From Neobacillus cucumis (GTDB taxonomy: Bacteria > Bacillota > Bacilli > Bacillales > Cytobacillaceae): DNA of 64,000 bases. Under the pieces are notes generated by a model. That model had not been told where the DNA came from. It saw only the letters and a list, made by a program, of their open reading frames with translations, and searched no databases. The position numbers were made by a program, and so were the translations under genes. The stretch is from positions 1-64,000 of the forward strand of contig NZ_JAFBEX010000001.1 of assembly GCF_016908975.1 (NCBI RefSeq), given 5' to 3'. Shown in pieces: positions 53,762 to 62,405 of this stretch. How positions within the stretch are numbered: the first letter of the stretch is position 1; each line of letters begins with the position of its first letter.

Positions 53762-54421
53762 TTATTCAAATCTAAATCTATTTTCAATCCACTTGAATAC
53801 TAGTGTTAATACAAGAGTCATCAAAAGGTAAATAACCCCAGCGACAACGAATGGTACAATGGTAAAATCACGATTGACTGCTGTTTCGGCAAAATGCAAT
53901 AATTCTGGTACTGCGACTGCATAGAGGAGCGCGGTATCTTTTACGAGTGTAACAGACTCATTCGCGACTGCCGGAAGAGCAATCCGGAACATTTGCGGCA
54001 AAATAATTCTAGTTGTCATTTGCCAGCGATTCAGCCCTAGTACTTGGGATGCCTCGTATTGCCCTTTATCAATGGCCAATAGCCCGCCTCGAAAAATTTC
54101 CGCAAAATAAGCGGCATAATTTAAAATAAACCCTAAGCACGCTGCAACAAAACGGTCCAAAACGAGATACTCACCGATAACAGGAATCATTGGCAGCCCA
54201 AAACAGATAAACAATAATTGCAATAACAGTGGTGTTCCCCGCATAACATAGATATAAGTTTGAGCAAGCCATGACAATGGTTTAATTTGGCTTCTCACTG
54301 CTAATGTTAATAAAAAGCCTAATGGAATCGCCAGTACAATTGCAATGAAGAACAATAGGACGGTCATCTGGGCCCCTTCAAGCATTGGCGGCAAGATCGA
54401 AATAATATAATCAATAGACAT
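53762..54421 (-). CDS. Polar amino acid ABC transporter permease
   Basis: A 219-residue PAAT permease with about five TM segments. The family motif YIYVMRGTPLLLQLLF and the EAA loop FAEIFRGGLLAIDKGQYEAS are present. GGAGGA precedes the ATG. Only one permease gene is present, so it probably forms a homodimer. Confidence 0.93.
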   Translation of the reverse strand: MSIDYIISILPPMLEGAQMTVLLFFIAIVLAIPLGFLLTLAVRSQIKPLSWLAQTYIYVMRGTPLLLQLLFICFGLPMIPVIGEYLVLDRFVAACLGFILNYAAYFAEIFRGGLLAIDKGQYEASQVLGLNRWQMTTRIILPQMFRIALPAVANESVTLVKDTALLYAVAVPELLHFAETAVNRDFTIVPFVVAGVIYLLMTLVLTLVFKWIENRFRFE

Positions 54422-54514
54422 TCAACATTTTCCTCCATTTAGAAAAACATAAACTTACGAATTGCAGGTACCAACTTACATGTTAGACCAGAGTTTCACT
54501 TTTCCTATTAACAA

Positions 54515-54548
54515 ACAAAACAGGCTTTCCTACGGAAATCCTGTTTTA
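54515..54548 (-). terminator. Intra-operon hairpin after the receptor gene
   Basis: AAAACAGG (54517-54524) pairs with CCTGTTTT (54540-54547), with a nested TTCC/GGAA stem. It lies 13 bp after the receptor gene stop and before the permease gene. Such a leaky terminator would give more receptor than transporter protein, a common arrangement. Confidence 0.7.
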
Positions 54549-54560
54549 CCTCAATCGATA

Positions 54561-55343
54561 CTACTTTAATACCTTATCTTCTCCAAACCACTTAGTTGAA
54601 ATTTTCGCTGCCGTACCATCTGTACTCATGTCATTAAGGGCTTTTTGAAGTTTTTTTAGTAAATCTTCATTTCCTTTTTTCACACCTACTCCGTATTCTT
54701 CCGGAGCAAGGGATTCATCTAATATTTTAAAAGTATCTTTTTCTTTTGTCATATAATAATTAATGACAACTTCATCAATAACTACAGCATCCAAACGACC
54801 GCTCTTTAAGTCATTTAAAGCTGAAACATTATCTTTAAACTCAGTAATGGTCTTTAATTTTGATTTAATTGGGTTCGCATTTAATGCATCAGATGCCGAA
54901 GAAAGTGATTGCAGACCTACAACCTTACCTGCTAAATCAGAAAGTTTAGTGATGTTAGAATCATTTCTAGTTACTACTACCTGAGCATTTTTTAAATATG
55001 GCTTTGTAAACAATACCTTTTTCTTCCGTTCATCTGTTATGGTATATCCATTCCAAATAAGATCAATCCGTCCGCTGCTAAGTTCAGACTCTTTTGTACT
55101 CCAATCGATTGGCTGAAACTGTACCTTTTTGCCCATTTTTTCGGCTGCAGCTTTTGCTAAATCTATATCAAATCCAACAATTTTGTTATTTTCATCTCTG
55201 AATCCCATTGGAGCAAATTTATCATCAATCCCGATGACCAGTGTATTGTCATTCCCATTTCCAGATGTTTTGCCTGAGCAAGCAGTCAAAAGAGAAAATA
55301 CGGCTGCAATGGCCAAGATAATTGTTGCAATACGTTTCATCAT
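54561..55343 (-). CDS. Polar amino acid-binding lipoprotein (SBP family 3)
   Basis: A 260-residue receptor. The lipobox LTAC places the lipid-modified cysteine at about residue 22. SBP family 3 features: VIGIDDKFAPMGF at the start of the mature part, GFDIDLAKAAAEKMG, IDLIWNGYTITDERKK and EEYGVGVKKGN. The ligand cannot be told; cystine, glutamine or arginine are possible. The start ATG has AAGGTGG upstream. AT-rich promoter sequence with two TATAAT copies lies at 55405-55430. Confidence 0.9.
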   Translation of the reverse strand: MMKRIATIILAIAAVFSLLTACSGKTSGNGNDNTLVIGIDDKFAPMGFRDENNKIVGFDIDLAKAAAEKMGKKVQFQPIDWSTKESELSSGRIDLIWNGYTITDERKKKVLFTKPYLKNAQVVVTRNDSNITKLSDLAGKVVGLQSLSSASDALNANPIKSKLKTITEFKDNVSALNDLKSGRLDAVVIDEVVINYYMTKEKDTFKILDESLAPEEYGVGVKKGNEDLLKKLQKALNDMSTDGTAAKISTKWFGEDKVLK

Positions 55344-55476
55344 GTATAACCACCTTTTACAAGATTAATAGTAAAAACCCTTTAGTACGTTAACATATTA
55401 TCATACTAACACATTATAACATTATAATATTTTAAAATACAATCATTTTCCACTTACCTTTATTTCATCATACAAA

Positions 55477-55510
55477 TAAAGGCAGCTCCCGATTAGGAAG
55501 CTGCCTTTAC
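55477..55510 (-). terminator. panE terminator
   Basis: AAAGGCAGCTCC pairs with GGAAGCTGCCTTT (55478-55508), with T-rich sequence on both sides. It lies 8 bp after the panE stop codon. Confidence 0.85.
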
Positions 55511-55517
55511 TTTTTCT

Positions 55518-56453
55518 TTAAATTTTTATACCAGTATATTGACTCTCAAGCTGCTTAATTCTTTCAAACAACTCTTGATTGACTGGTGTAGGGATTCCGT
55601 ATTTTTTACCGAGTTCCACTACTGTACCAGAAAATAAATCAACTTCACTGAACCGTCTAGCCTCGACATCTTGCGCCATCGACGGCTTTCCATCTGGACT
55701 TAAAGTTCCTAGTACCCTTAACCAATAATCTAAATCATTTTCCGTTAGCTTAACTCCTTCTCTTGATGAGAGGGCAATCACCTCTCTCATCGCTGAGATC
55801 ATCATGCTTCTTGCCGGTCCATCCTGCTGCACTTCACCATAGTCGCTTTCAAATACCGCAACCGTTTGATTAACCCCAACATTTAGCATGAATTTACCCC
55901 AAAGCCTTTTTCCCATGTCGGGGTCAGTCTCATATGGGATCTCCATTTTTTCAAAAAAATCAGCTAAACGGTTTACCTTTTCCGAATTTAGCACTGGTTC
56001 TTTTTCACCAAAACAGAGCATGCCCATATGATCATAAGTTAAACGGTTCCCCACTTTTACAGCATCCATACCTTGTGCCACACAATACAACACTTTCTCA
56101 ATACCATATGCCTCACCAATTATTTCTTCACTAGTGATTCCATTTAAGAGAGAGATAATCAGTGTTTTCTTACCAACATGGTGTTTTACTGATTGAATGG
56201 CCTCATTTAAACCATTAAATTTAACTGCGATAATCAGTAAATCAGCAGGCTCGCACACTTCTTCAGGTGTCATATATTGAAAATGACAGAGTTCTCCATT
56301 ACAATAGACACCCTCGTCTTGATAACTTTGAATTCGGGTTCGATCAGCGATTATTCTTAAATCAGCCGAAGGGATTTTTTTGGATAATTGGTTACCAAAT
56401 AAAATTCCTAATGCTCCCAAACCAATCAACGAGACTTTTTTTATGGTCATCAT
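55518..56453 (-). CDS. panE: 2-dehydropantoate 2-reductase (ApbA/PanE family)
   Basis: A 311-residue NADPH enzyme of the ketopantoate reductase family. The GLGALGILFG cofactor motif lies at residues 11-20. The catalytic Lys is in KFNGLNEA or the later MGKRLWGKFMLNVGVNQ. Bacillus genomes often carry several PanE-like genes, so a substrate other than ketopantoate is possible. It starts 8 bp after ilvE, indicating one transcript. Ketopantoate derives from 2-ketoisovalerate, the keto acid that IlvE interconverts with valine. Confidence 0.85.
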   Translation of the reverse strand: MMTIKKVSLIGLGALGILFGNQLSKKIPSADLRIIADRTRIQSYQDEGVYCNGELCHFQYMTPEEVCEPADLLIIAVKFNGLNEAIQSVKHHVGKKTLIISLLNGITSEEIIGEAYGIEKVLYCVAQGMDAVKVGNRLTYDHMGMLCFGEKEPVLNSEKVNRLADFFEKMEIPYETDPDMGKRLWGKFMLNVGVNQTVAVFESDYGEVQQDGPARSMMISAMREVIALSSREGVKLTENDLDYWLRVLGTLSPDGKPSMAQDVEARRFSEVDLFSGTVVELGKKYGIPTPVNQELFERIKQLESQYTGIKI

Positions 56454-56461
56454 TCTTCACC

Positions 56462-57532
56462 TTAGATTCTTACAGACCATCCAAAAGGATCTTCTTTTAT
56501 GCCATTTTGGATTCCCGTTAGTGTATCATATACTTGCTTCGATAAAGAACCAATCTCTCCATTATTAATCAACATTTTCTCGTTTTTCCATAGTAATTCT
56601 CCGATTGGAGAGATAACAGCGGCCGTTCCTGAACCAAATGCTTCCTCTAATACTCCATCCTGATAGGCCTGCTGAATTTCATGGATTGAAAGCTTTCGCT
56701 CAACAACTGGTACATTCATGTAATTCAATAGCTCGATAACCGATTTACGGGTAATCCCTTCAAGGATGCTCCCATTTAAAGCCGGAGTTATAACCTCACC
56801 ATTGATTTTAAAGAAGACGTTCATACTGCCAACTTCTTCGATATATTGATTCTCTTTACCATCAAGCCATAACACCTGTGAATAACCATTTTTCTCGGCA
56901 ATTTCGCCTGCCTTTAAGCTTGCTGCGTAGTTCCCTGCTGTCTTAGCATTTCCAGTTCCGCCAGCAACAGCACGTACATATTCACTTTCCACAGCAATTT
57001 TAACCGGATTGATACCCTCTTTATAATAAGCACCTACTGGTGAAAGAATAATCATAAATTGATAGGTTTTTGCAGGATGTACACCCAAAAATGCTTCCGT
57101 TGCGATCATAAATGGACGGATATAGAGGGATGTCCCTTCCGCAGTAGGAATCCAATCCCGTTCAATTTGAATTAATTGCTTTAAGGCGCTTAGTGCACCC
57201 TCCTCATCAAGTTCTGGCATAACTAACCGGTCATTGGATCTGTTAAACCGTTTAAAGTTTTCATCTGGTCTAAACAATAAAACTTGTTCGTCCTTAGTCA
57301 TATATGCTTTTAAGCCTTCAAAGACTGTTTGTCCATAATGGAAAACAGTTGCAGCTGGGTCTAGCGTAATGGGTTGATACGGGACAATTCGAGGGTCATG
57401 CCATCCTTTGCCTTCTGTATAGTTCCAGATAAACATATGGTCAGTAAAGTATTTCCCGAACTCTAAATTGTCAAATGATGGCTTTTGTTTTTTTTCTGTG
57501 CTTAGAGTGATATCAATTTTTAGCTCCTTCAT
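56462..57532 (-). CDS. ilvE: Branched-chain amino acid aminotransferase
   Basis: A 356-residue PLP class IV transaminase catalysing reversible amino transfer between glutamate and leucine, isoleucine or valine. The lysine that binds PLP is in [29 protein letters not shown] and [15 protein letters not shown] are BCAT hallmarks; length fits the eukaryote-like class II BCAT (YbgE/YwaA). ATG 57532 follows GGGAG; the ATG at 57547 sits inside that site. Confidence 0.94.
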   Translation of the reverse strand: MKELKIDITLSTEKKQKPSFDNLEFGKYFTDHMFIWNYTEGKGWHDPRIVPYQPITLDPAATVFHYGQTVFEGLKAYMTKDEQVLLFRPDENFKRFNRSNDRLVMPELDEEGALSALKQLIQIERDWIPTAEGTSLYIRPFMIATEAFLGVHPAKTYQFMIILSPVGAYYKEGINPVKIAVESEYVRAVAGGTGNAKTAGNYAASLKAGEIAEKNGYSQVLWLDGKENQYIEEVGSMNVFFKINGEVITPALNGSILEGITRKSVIELLNYMNVPVVERKLSIHEIQQAYQDGVLEEAFGSGTAAVISPIGELLWKNEKMLINNGEIGSLSKQVYDTLTGIQNGIKEDPFGWSVRI

Positions 57533-57689
57533 GATTACGGCTCCCATCCTTAGTTCCTATAAATCCTTGAAAATAAAAATATAGTCACATAATTTTAATA
57601 CTATTTTGATTATTTTATCACATTTTTTTGAATAATGGGGCAAATAAGAAATTATCCAAATAAAAACAATTACTAATATACTCTTCTAA

Positions 57690-57742
57690 AAGAAAAAAGC
57701 AAGTAAGCATGTCACGAGCGACAGAACCTACTTGCTTTTTTT
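57690..57742. terminator. Bidirectional terminator near aldolase gene
   Basis: AAAAAAGCAAGTA pairs with TACTTGCTTTTTT around a 24-nt loop. It terminates the leftward iclR operon 12 bp past the aldolase stop. Nothing rightward is obvious. Confidence 0.88.
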
Positions 57743-57754
57743 ACTATGAATCTC

Positions 57755-58783
57755 TTACCCCAGCACTACTTTATTGTTTTGCTTGGCAATTTCAGCAGCC
57801 ACATCCACAATCATGTCCTCTTGACCGCCAACCACTTTTCGCTTTCCTAATTCTATTAAAATATCACGTGAATCCACGCCGAATTTTGCGGCAGCCCGTT
57901 TGGCGTGAAGAGCAAAGCTTGAGTATACACCCGCATACCCTAATGTTAAACTGTCTCTTGTAATTTCCTGCGGCACTTGTAACATAGACGCCACAATCTC
58001 TTCCGCTAAATCCATCATTTTATATAAATCTACTCCTGTTTTGATTCCCATCCGTTCACAAACCGCTACCAATACTTCTGTCTGGGTGTTACCTGCTCCA
58101 GCACCAAGGCAGCGTACACTTCCGTCAATACGAGTTGCTCCCTCTTCAATCGCCACAAGTGTATTGGCCATTGCAAGTGATAGATTGTTATGACCATGGA
58201 AACCAATATTAATACCCACAGACTGTTTCAAGGCACGAATCCGTTCACGCACTTGGTCAGGCAGCAGAAAACCCGCTGAGTCTACAACATATACCGTGTC
58301 TGCACCATAGCTTTCCATTAATTGGGCTTGTTCTACTAATTTATTAACTGGTGCCATATGATTCATCATTAAGAATCCTACTGTTTCCATTCCTAATTCT
58401 TTTGCATAAGCAATATGCTGTGGAGCTACGTCTGCTTCTGTTACATGGGTGGCAATCCGAGCCATTTTCGCACCTAAATTAGCGGCTTCTTTTAATTCAT
58501 GCAACGTACCAATTCCAGGTAGAAGCAGTACCGCGATTTTAGACTTATCTGCTACCGATACAGCTGCTTCAATTAATTCCATTTCATTGGTACGAGAAAG
58601 ACCATACTGTAAGGAAGACCCTGCTAGTCCATCTCCATGAGATACTTCGATAAAAGGTACATGGGCACCATTTAATGCTTTCGTTATTTTAAGTACTTGC
58701 TCGACCGTGAATTGGTGGTTAATCGCATGGCTTCCGTCCCGTAAAGCTACCTCCGTAATGAGGATATCTCTTTCATTTTTCAT
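57755..58783 (-). CDS. 4-hydroxy-2-oxovalerate aldolase (DmpG/MhpE type)
   Basis: A 342-residue enzyme splitting 4-hydroxy-2-oxovalerate to pyruvate and acetaldehyde. Motifs: ALRDGSHA (metal/substrate), VSHGDGLAGSS, TVYVVDSAGF, and the metal-binding histidines in GFHGHNN. It forms a channelling complex with the acetaldehyde dehydrogenase encoded upstream. Its start follows GGAGGG. It is usually the end of a catechol meta-cleavage pathway; no dioxygenase or hydratase lies in the window. Confidence 0.95.
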   Translation of the reverse strand: MKNERDILITEVALRDGSHAINHQFTVEQVLKITKALNGAHVPFIEVSHGDGLAGSSLQYGLSRTNEMELIEAAVSVADKSKIAVLLLPGIGTLHELKEAANLGAKMARIATHVTEADVAPQHIAYAKELGMETVGFLMMNHMAPVNKLVEQAQLMESYGADTVYVVDSAGFLLPDQVRERIRALKQSVGINIGFHGHNNLSLAMANTLVAIEEGATRIDGSVRCLGAGAGNTQTEVLVAVCERMGIKTGVDLYKMMDLAEEIVASMLQVPQEITRDSLTLGYAGVYSSFALHAKRAAAKFGVDSRDILIELGKRKVVGGQEDMIVDVAAEIAKQNNKVVLG

Positions 58784-58803
58784 TTTATTTCCCTCCTATC
58801 AGA

Positions 58804-59691
58804 TCAAACTGTTTCTTTTGTAAGTAGTTTTTTTGCGAATGCCTCAGCAATCTTCACACCTGCTGATGTCATGATATCTAGGTTTCCTGCATATTTTGGC
58901 AGGTAATCACCAGCACCTTCTACTTCTAAAAATATAGTCACTTTATTACCATCAAAAATCGGTTCCGTGCGAAGTCGATAACCAGGTACATATGATTGAA
59001 CCACTTTAATCATTTCTTCAATTGATTTCGTAATGGCTTCTTCGTCCATACTTCCTTCTTCTACAAGTGCATAAACAGTATCCCGCATGATAATGGGCGG
59101 TTCCGCTGGGTTTAGGATGATAATCGCCTTACCTTTTTTGGCTCCGCCAACCTTTTCAATTGCTCGTGATGTTGTCTCAGTAAATTCATCGATATTTGCC
59201 CGAGTTCCAGGTCCTGCACTTCTACTAGAAATGGTGGCCACAATTTCAGCGTACTCTACCTGAGCTACTCGGTTAACAGCATGAACCATTGGAATGGTTG
59301 CTTGACCGCCGCAAGTAATCAGGTTGATGTTATTCTTATCCAAGTGGTCTTCTATATTAACGGCAGCACATACATAAGGCCCTACAGCTGCAGGTGTCAT
59401 ATCGATTACTTTTATACCTGCCTTTTTTAAAACTTTAGCATTATAAAGATGTGCTTTTGCACTTGTTGCATCAAAAACGATATCCGCTTTTAAATCTGGA
59501 TCTTCAAGGAAACCATCAATTCCTGTATCTACCCCTGCATAACCTAATTCTCTAGCACGTCGTAAACCATCTGATTGCGGGTCAATACCAATGACAGCAG
59601 TTAGTTCTAAAAATTCAGAGCGTCCTAGTTTGACCATTAAATCTGTTCCGATGTTCCCCGAGCCAAGGATGGCAACTTTTACTTTTGACAA
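58804..59691 (-). CDS. Acetaldehyde dehydrogenase, acetylating (DmpF/MhpF type)
   Basis: A 295-residue enzyme that oxidises acetaldehyde to acetyl-CoA with NAD and Co[10 protein letters not shown] binds the cofactor; the catalytic cysteine lies in [24 protein letters not shown] is a family segment. The TTG start at 59691 follows GGAGAT. Twenty bp separate it from the aldolase, its physical partner. Confidence 0.95.
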   Translation of the reverse strand: MSKVKVAILGSGNIGTDLMVKLGRSEFLELTAVIGIDPQSDGLRRARELGYAGVDTGIDGFLEDPDLKADIVFDATSAKAHLYNAKVLKKAGIKVIDMTPAAVGPYVCAAVNIEDHLDKNNINLITCGGQATIPMVHAVNRVAQVEYAEIVATISSRSAGPGTRANIDEFTETTSRAIEKVGGAKKGKAIIILNPAEPPIIMRDTVYALVEEGSMDEEAITKSIEEMIKVVQSYVPGYRLRTEPIFDGNKVTIFLEVEGAGDYLPKYAGNLDIMTSAGVKIAEAFAKKLLTKETV

Positions 59692-59748
59692 AATAGATCT
59701 CCTCCTAAACTTCCATTTTTATGTATGCACTCACTAAAAGATGAATTA

Positions 59749-60513
59749 TTACCCTAAATAACCTAACCCTTTTGAAATCTCAGCAGCTGCTTTTTTAATC
59801 CCATTGATGACCTTTGGAAGCCGCTTTTCATCTAACCTTACCTTTGGGGCAGCACAGCTGATTGAAGCGATTACATTGCCTTGATGATTAAAAATCGGAG
59901 CAGCTATACATTTTAGCCCAAGCTCAATTTCTTCATCATCAACCGCATAACCTTGTTCCCGTATCGTTGGTAAAAGCTTTTTGATATCCTCAATATTTGT
60001 TGTCGTAAATTCCGTAAATGCTTCCAAGTTGGCTGAGGATAATATTCGATCTGTTTCTTCTTCACTTAGCTGAGACAGAATCGCTTTACCGACACCGGTG
60101 CAATGAAATGGGGCCCTTTTCCCAATATGCGAATAAATGGTAAGAGCACTGGGACCTTCTACTTTTTCGATGTAAATAAGTTCATTTCGCTGTAGGGTTA
60201 CTAAGTGAACGGTTTCATTTAGATCGTCAACAAGTTCTCTAATAATCGGTCTGGCTATTCTGCCGATATCCAGATGTTTTCCTACATAGTTTCCTAGTTC
60301 AAGAAGTCTAATTCCTAGCCGATATTTCAAATCATCTGGATTTTGTTGAAGATAGCCTCGGTGCTCTAATGTTTTGATAATGCCGTGAACGGTACTTTTT
60401 GATAAGTTCAATCTGTCGCTCATTTCTTTGATACTTAGTTCTGGAGTTGAAGTTAAAAATAGTTCTAGGACATCTGCTGCTCTTTCTATTGATTGAATCA
60501 AACGTTCCGCCAC
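59749..60513 (-). CDS. IclR-family transcriptional regulator
   Basis: A 254-residue regulator: N-terminal winged HTH (about 8-65) with LSIKEMSDRLNLSKSTVHGIIKTL-type sequence, then the IclR effector domain (about 80-250) with GVGKAILSQL and CIAAPIFNHQGNVIASIS. It is the first gene of the operon with the dehydrogenase and aldolase genes, so it probably controls them in response to an aromatic or keto-acid ligand. The GTG start follows AAAGGAGA. Confidence 0.92.
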   Translation of the reverse strand: MAERLIQSIERAADVLELFLTSTPELSIKEMSDRLNLSKSTVHGIIKTLEHRGYLQQNPDDLKYRLGIRLLELGNYVGKHLDIGRIARPIIRELVDDLNETVHLVTLQRNELIYIEKVEGPSALTIYSHIGKRAPFHCTGVGKAILSQLSEEETDRILSSANLEAFTEFTTTNIEDIKKLLPTIREQGYAVDDEEIELGLKCIAAPIFNHQGNVIASISCAAPKVRLDEKRLPKVINGIKKAAAEISKGLGYLG

Positions 60514-60531
60514 TATGGATTCTCCTTTTTG

Positions 60532-60605
60532 TTCGACATTATCGAATGACGTTCGTAAATATTTAATACTCTTTTATACTAATCCTTATTTGATTATTCT
60601 GTCAA
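60532..60605 (-). promoter_or_regulatory. iclR operon promoter and candidate operator
   Basis: On the minus strand a perfect -35 TTGACA (60600-60605) and -10 TAGTAT (60576-60581) are 18 bp apart. Between promoter and start codon lie overlapping inverted repeats TTCGACATTATCGAA (60532-60546) and CGAATGACGTTCG (60543-60555), a plausible IclR-protein operator for autoregulation. Confidence 0.6.
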
Positions 60606-60627
60606 TACTTATTACAAAAGTTGAGCC

Positions 60628-60665
60628 ATAAAAAAAGCCAAATTTTCCTTAAGAAAAATTCAGCT
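60628..60665 (-). terminator. Terminator after second MpsC-like gene
   Basis: On the minus strand AATTTTTC and GGAAAATT form a stem (with outer GC-TG and CA-GC ends), followed by T7. It lies about 25 bp after the stop codon. Confidence 0.75.
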
Positions 60666-60689
60666 TAAAATCAATAATTATTCACCATC

Positions 60690-61385
60690 CTATTTTAGTA
60701 CAAAGCAGATAATACTCCGGTCTTCACTTAAGTCCCAATCCACGAAAATATCGGCAACAGGATTCCGGAAGATTTCTTCAAAACGCCCATCTCTATGCAA
60801 ATAGGACTTTTCTAGTTCATCCTTGGTAACTAGCAAAGTATGTTCATATCCCTTAGCGATTAACATCTTTTCAATCTGAACTAAGATCCCTTCTCTTTTT
60901 ACCACATGTATTTTTGGAGAGATACAGATCGCCTCTGTTTTTTCCGGCCTTTTTTGTACCAAAATACTAATTCTTTCAACCTCATTAATTAAAGGTTTCG
61001 GATCAAACGAGATAGGTTGATTCTGACTAACAGGTTCATTAATATCACCTTCGAATTGAACCGTGATCATTCCTGTATTTTGCGGATAATTCCAATCATG
61101 ATAAAAGCATTCGACATCTTGTTCAAATTCTAATTCAATAATCCCTCTTAATTGGTTAAGGACCGTTTTCATAACGATATTACGCGAAATTTCAATATTA
61201 TCAGGATTACCGTTCTCAAGCAAAGTAGATTCCAATGGCGACAAAAACCCCCGTATATAAAAAACCAAAAATCGCTCATTCGCATAAGCATAGCAAGATT
61301 CCGGACCACGTCCAAAATTTTTCCTTAACAATTTACTTGTTAGACTGCTTATATCCATTAGCTTTTGTTGCAGTGGCACTGACAT
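60690..61385 (-). CDS. MpsC-like (DUF2294) protein, second copy
   Basis: A 231-residue soluble protein with two MpsC/DUF2294-like halves. The first (about 12-120) has KLLRKNFGRGPESCYAY, FYIRGFLSPLEST and FYHDWNYPQNTGMI. The second (about 140-231) has the parallel FEEIFRNPVADIFVDWD ending. It is a paralogue of the protein encoded just upstream. MpsC is named for a proposed Na+-translocating potential-generating system, but this protein has no TM segment and its function is unknown. ATG 61385 is preferred (GTGAGG ~11 nt upstream); a TTG at 61415 lies in the terminator's T-run. Confidence 0.8.
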   Translation of the reverse strand: MSVPLQQKLMDISSLTSKLLRKNFGRGPESCYAYANERFLVFYIRGFLSPLESTLLENGNPDNIEISRNIVMKTVLNQLRGIIELEFEQDVECFYHDWNYPQNTGMITVQFEGDINEPVSQNQPISFDPKPLINEVERISILVQKRPEKTEAICISPKIHVVKREGILVQIEKMLIAKGYEHTLLVTKDELEKSYLHRDGRFEEIFRNPVADIFVDWDLSEDRSIICFVLK

Positions 61386-61413
61386 CCGTAATTCGACCTC
61401 ACTTTCAACAAGC

Positions 61414-61447
61414 AAAAAAACTGCCTAACACTATCATGTCCAGACAG
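61414..61447 (-). terminator. Hairpin between the two MpsC-like genes
   Basis: On the minus strand CTGTCTGG (61440-61447) pairs with TTAGGCAG (61421-61428), with T7 following. It resembles a decayed copy of the GTGCCTGACACC palindrome. It lies about 28 bp before the second copy's ATG and 18 bp after the first copy's stop. Confidence 0.65.
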
Positions 61448-61465
61448 CAAAACTTTATTGAATTT

Positions 61466-62158
61466 TTAAGTATAAACCTTATTGAAACTAAAGATTAAGT
61501 AACTTTTATTTTTTTTATAGTCCCACATGATAAATAAATCCTCAATCGTTCGATTAAACATGTCTTCAAATAATTCTCTATGCTGAAAGTATCCCTTTTT
61601 AATTTCCCTGACATGGGTAAATAAAAGGTCTGTACTCCCCTGTTCTGATAATAAATAATCCAACGGAAGCATGACCCCCTTTGATTCAATCGCACAAATA
61701 TTCTGAGTGTATTTAACAATCTTTAACTCGTCGGGGATTTTATGCAGCTTTGAACCAACTATTCTACATAAACGAAATAATTTCCTCTCGAAACTTTCAT
61801 CAATCTTCACATCAGGATTGAAACTATGATTGACTAAAAGTATAATGCCCGAATTAGAATGATAATTCCAATCTTGATAGAGCGATTCAAAGGGAATGTC
61901 TAATAGTTCGGAGGCCTCGTCCATTATTTCTTTGGTCATGGCTTCAATGACAGATGTCCGAAATTTCATCACCAGATTATATTCTTTCTTATCTGTTAAA
62001 ATTTCTTCGGCAGGCGTCAAAAAATTACGGATATAAACATATAATCTGTTTTCTCTTAAGACTGTATAACATGTTTCCGGTCCTTTTCCAAACCCCCGCT
62101 TTAATATTTTACTAACTGAACTGCTCAGAGATAGCAAATCCTCTTGAGTTGCAACCAT
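61466..62158 (-). CDS. MpsC-like (DUF2294) protein, first copy
   Basis: A 230-residue soluble protein with the same two-half layout as the next gene. First half: KILKRGFGKGPETCYTVL, YIRNFLTPAEEIL, LYQDWNYHSNSGIILL. Second half: IESKGVMLPLDYLL, then FEDMFNRTIEDLFIMWDYKKNKSY. It shares motifs and spacing with its neighbour, so the pair arose by duplication. AAGGGGGAT precedes the ATG. A terminator-like hairpin lies only 24-57 bp upstream, leaving no room for a promoter after it. Confidence 0.8.
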   Translation of the reverse strand: MVATQEDLLSLSSSVSKILKRGFGKGPETCYTVLRENRLYVYIRNFLTPAEEILTDKKEYNLVMKFRTSVIEAMTKEIMDEASELLDIPFESLYQDWNYHSNSGIILLVNHSFNPDVKIDESFERKLFRLCRIVGSKLHKIPDELKIVKYTQNICAIESKGVMLPLDYLLSEQGSTDLLFTHVREIKKGYFQHRELFEDMFNRTIEDLFIMWDYKKNKSYLIFSFNKVYT

Positions 62159-62181
62159 TCAAATCCCCCTTGATACAATAT

Positions 62182-62215
62182 AAAAAGGCCTAACTTCACA
62201 AAAGGAAGTTAGGCC
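62182..62215 (-). terminator. Leader terminator hairpin before the first MpsC-like gene
   Basis: GGCCTAACTTC (62187-62197) pairs perfectly with GAAGTTAGGCC (62205-62215). On the minus strand TTTTTATA follows. It lies about 190 bp after the kinase stop codon, but only 29 bp upstream of the MpsC-like ATG, so it could be an attenuator. Confidence 0.8.
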
Positions 62216-62405
62216 ACGGTTAAGACGACTTTTAAAAATTAGTTTCTACCATTTACCATCACAATGAGAATATATTATTATAATAAATAGGCTTTAATCA
62301 TGTTTCCCAAAACTAATGACAGCAAGACATTAGGCAAAATTAATAATAACATTAAATTCACAGGAAAACAACAATATTAGCTGAAAAATTACGATGAAAT
62401 AAAAA

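Noticed and set aside
55395..55430. Per box upstream of the amino acid receptor gene
   Set aside because: TTATAATGTTATAA looks similar, but the centre is one base short of the 15-bp Per box; it more likely reflects tandem -10-like sequences.
57548..57690. T-box leader before ilvE
   Set aside because: No T-box core sequence (AGGGTGGNACCGCG) or specifier structure is visible in the AT-rich upstream region.
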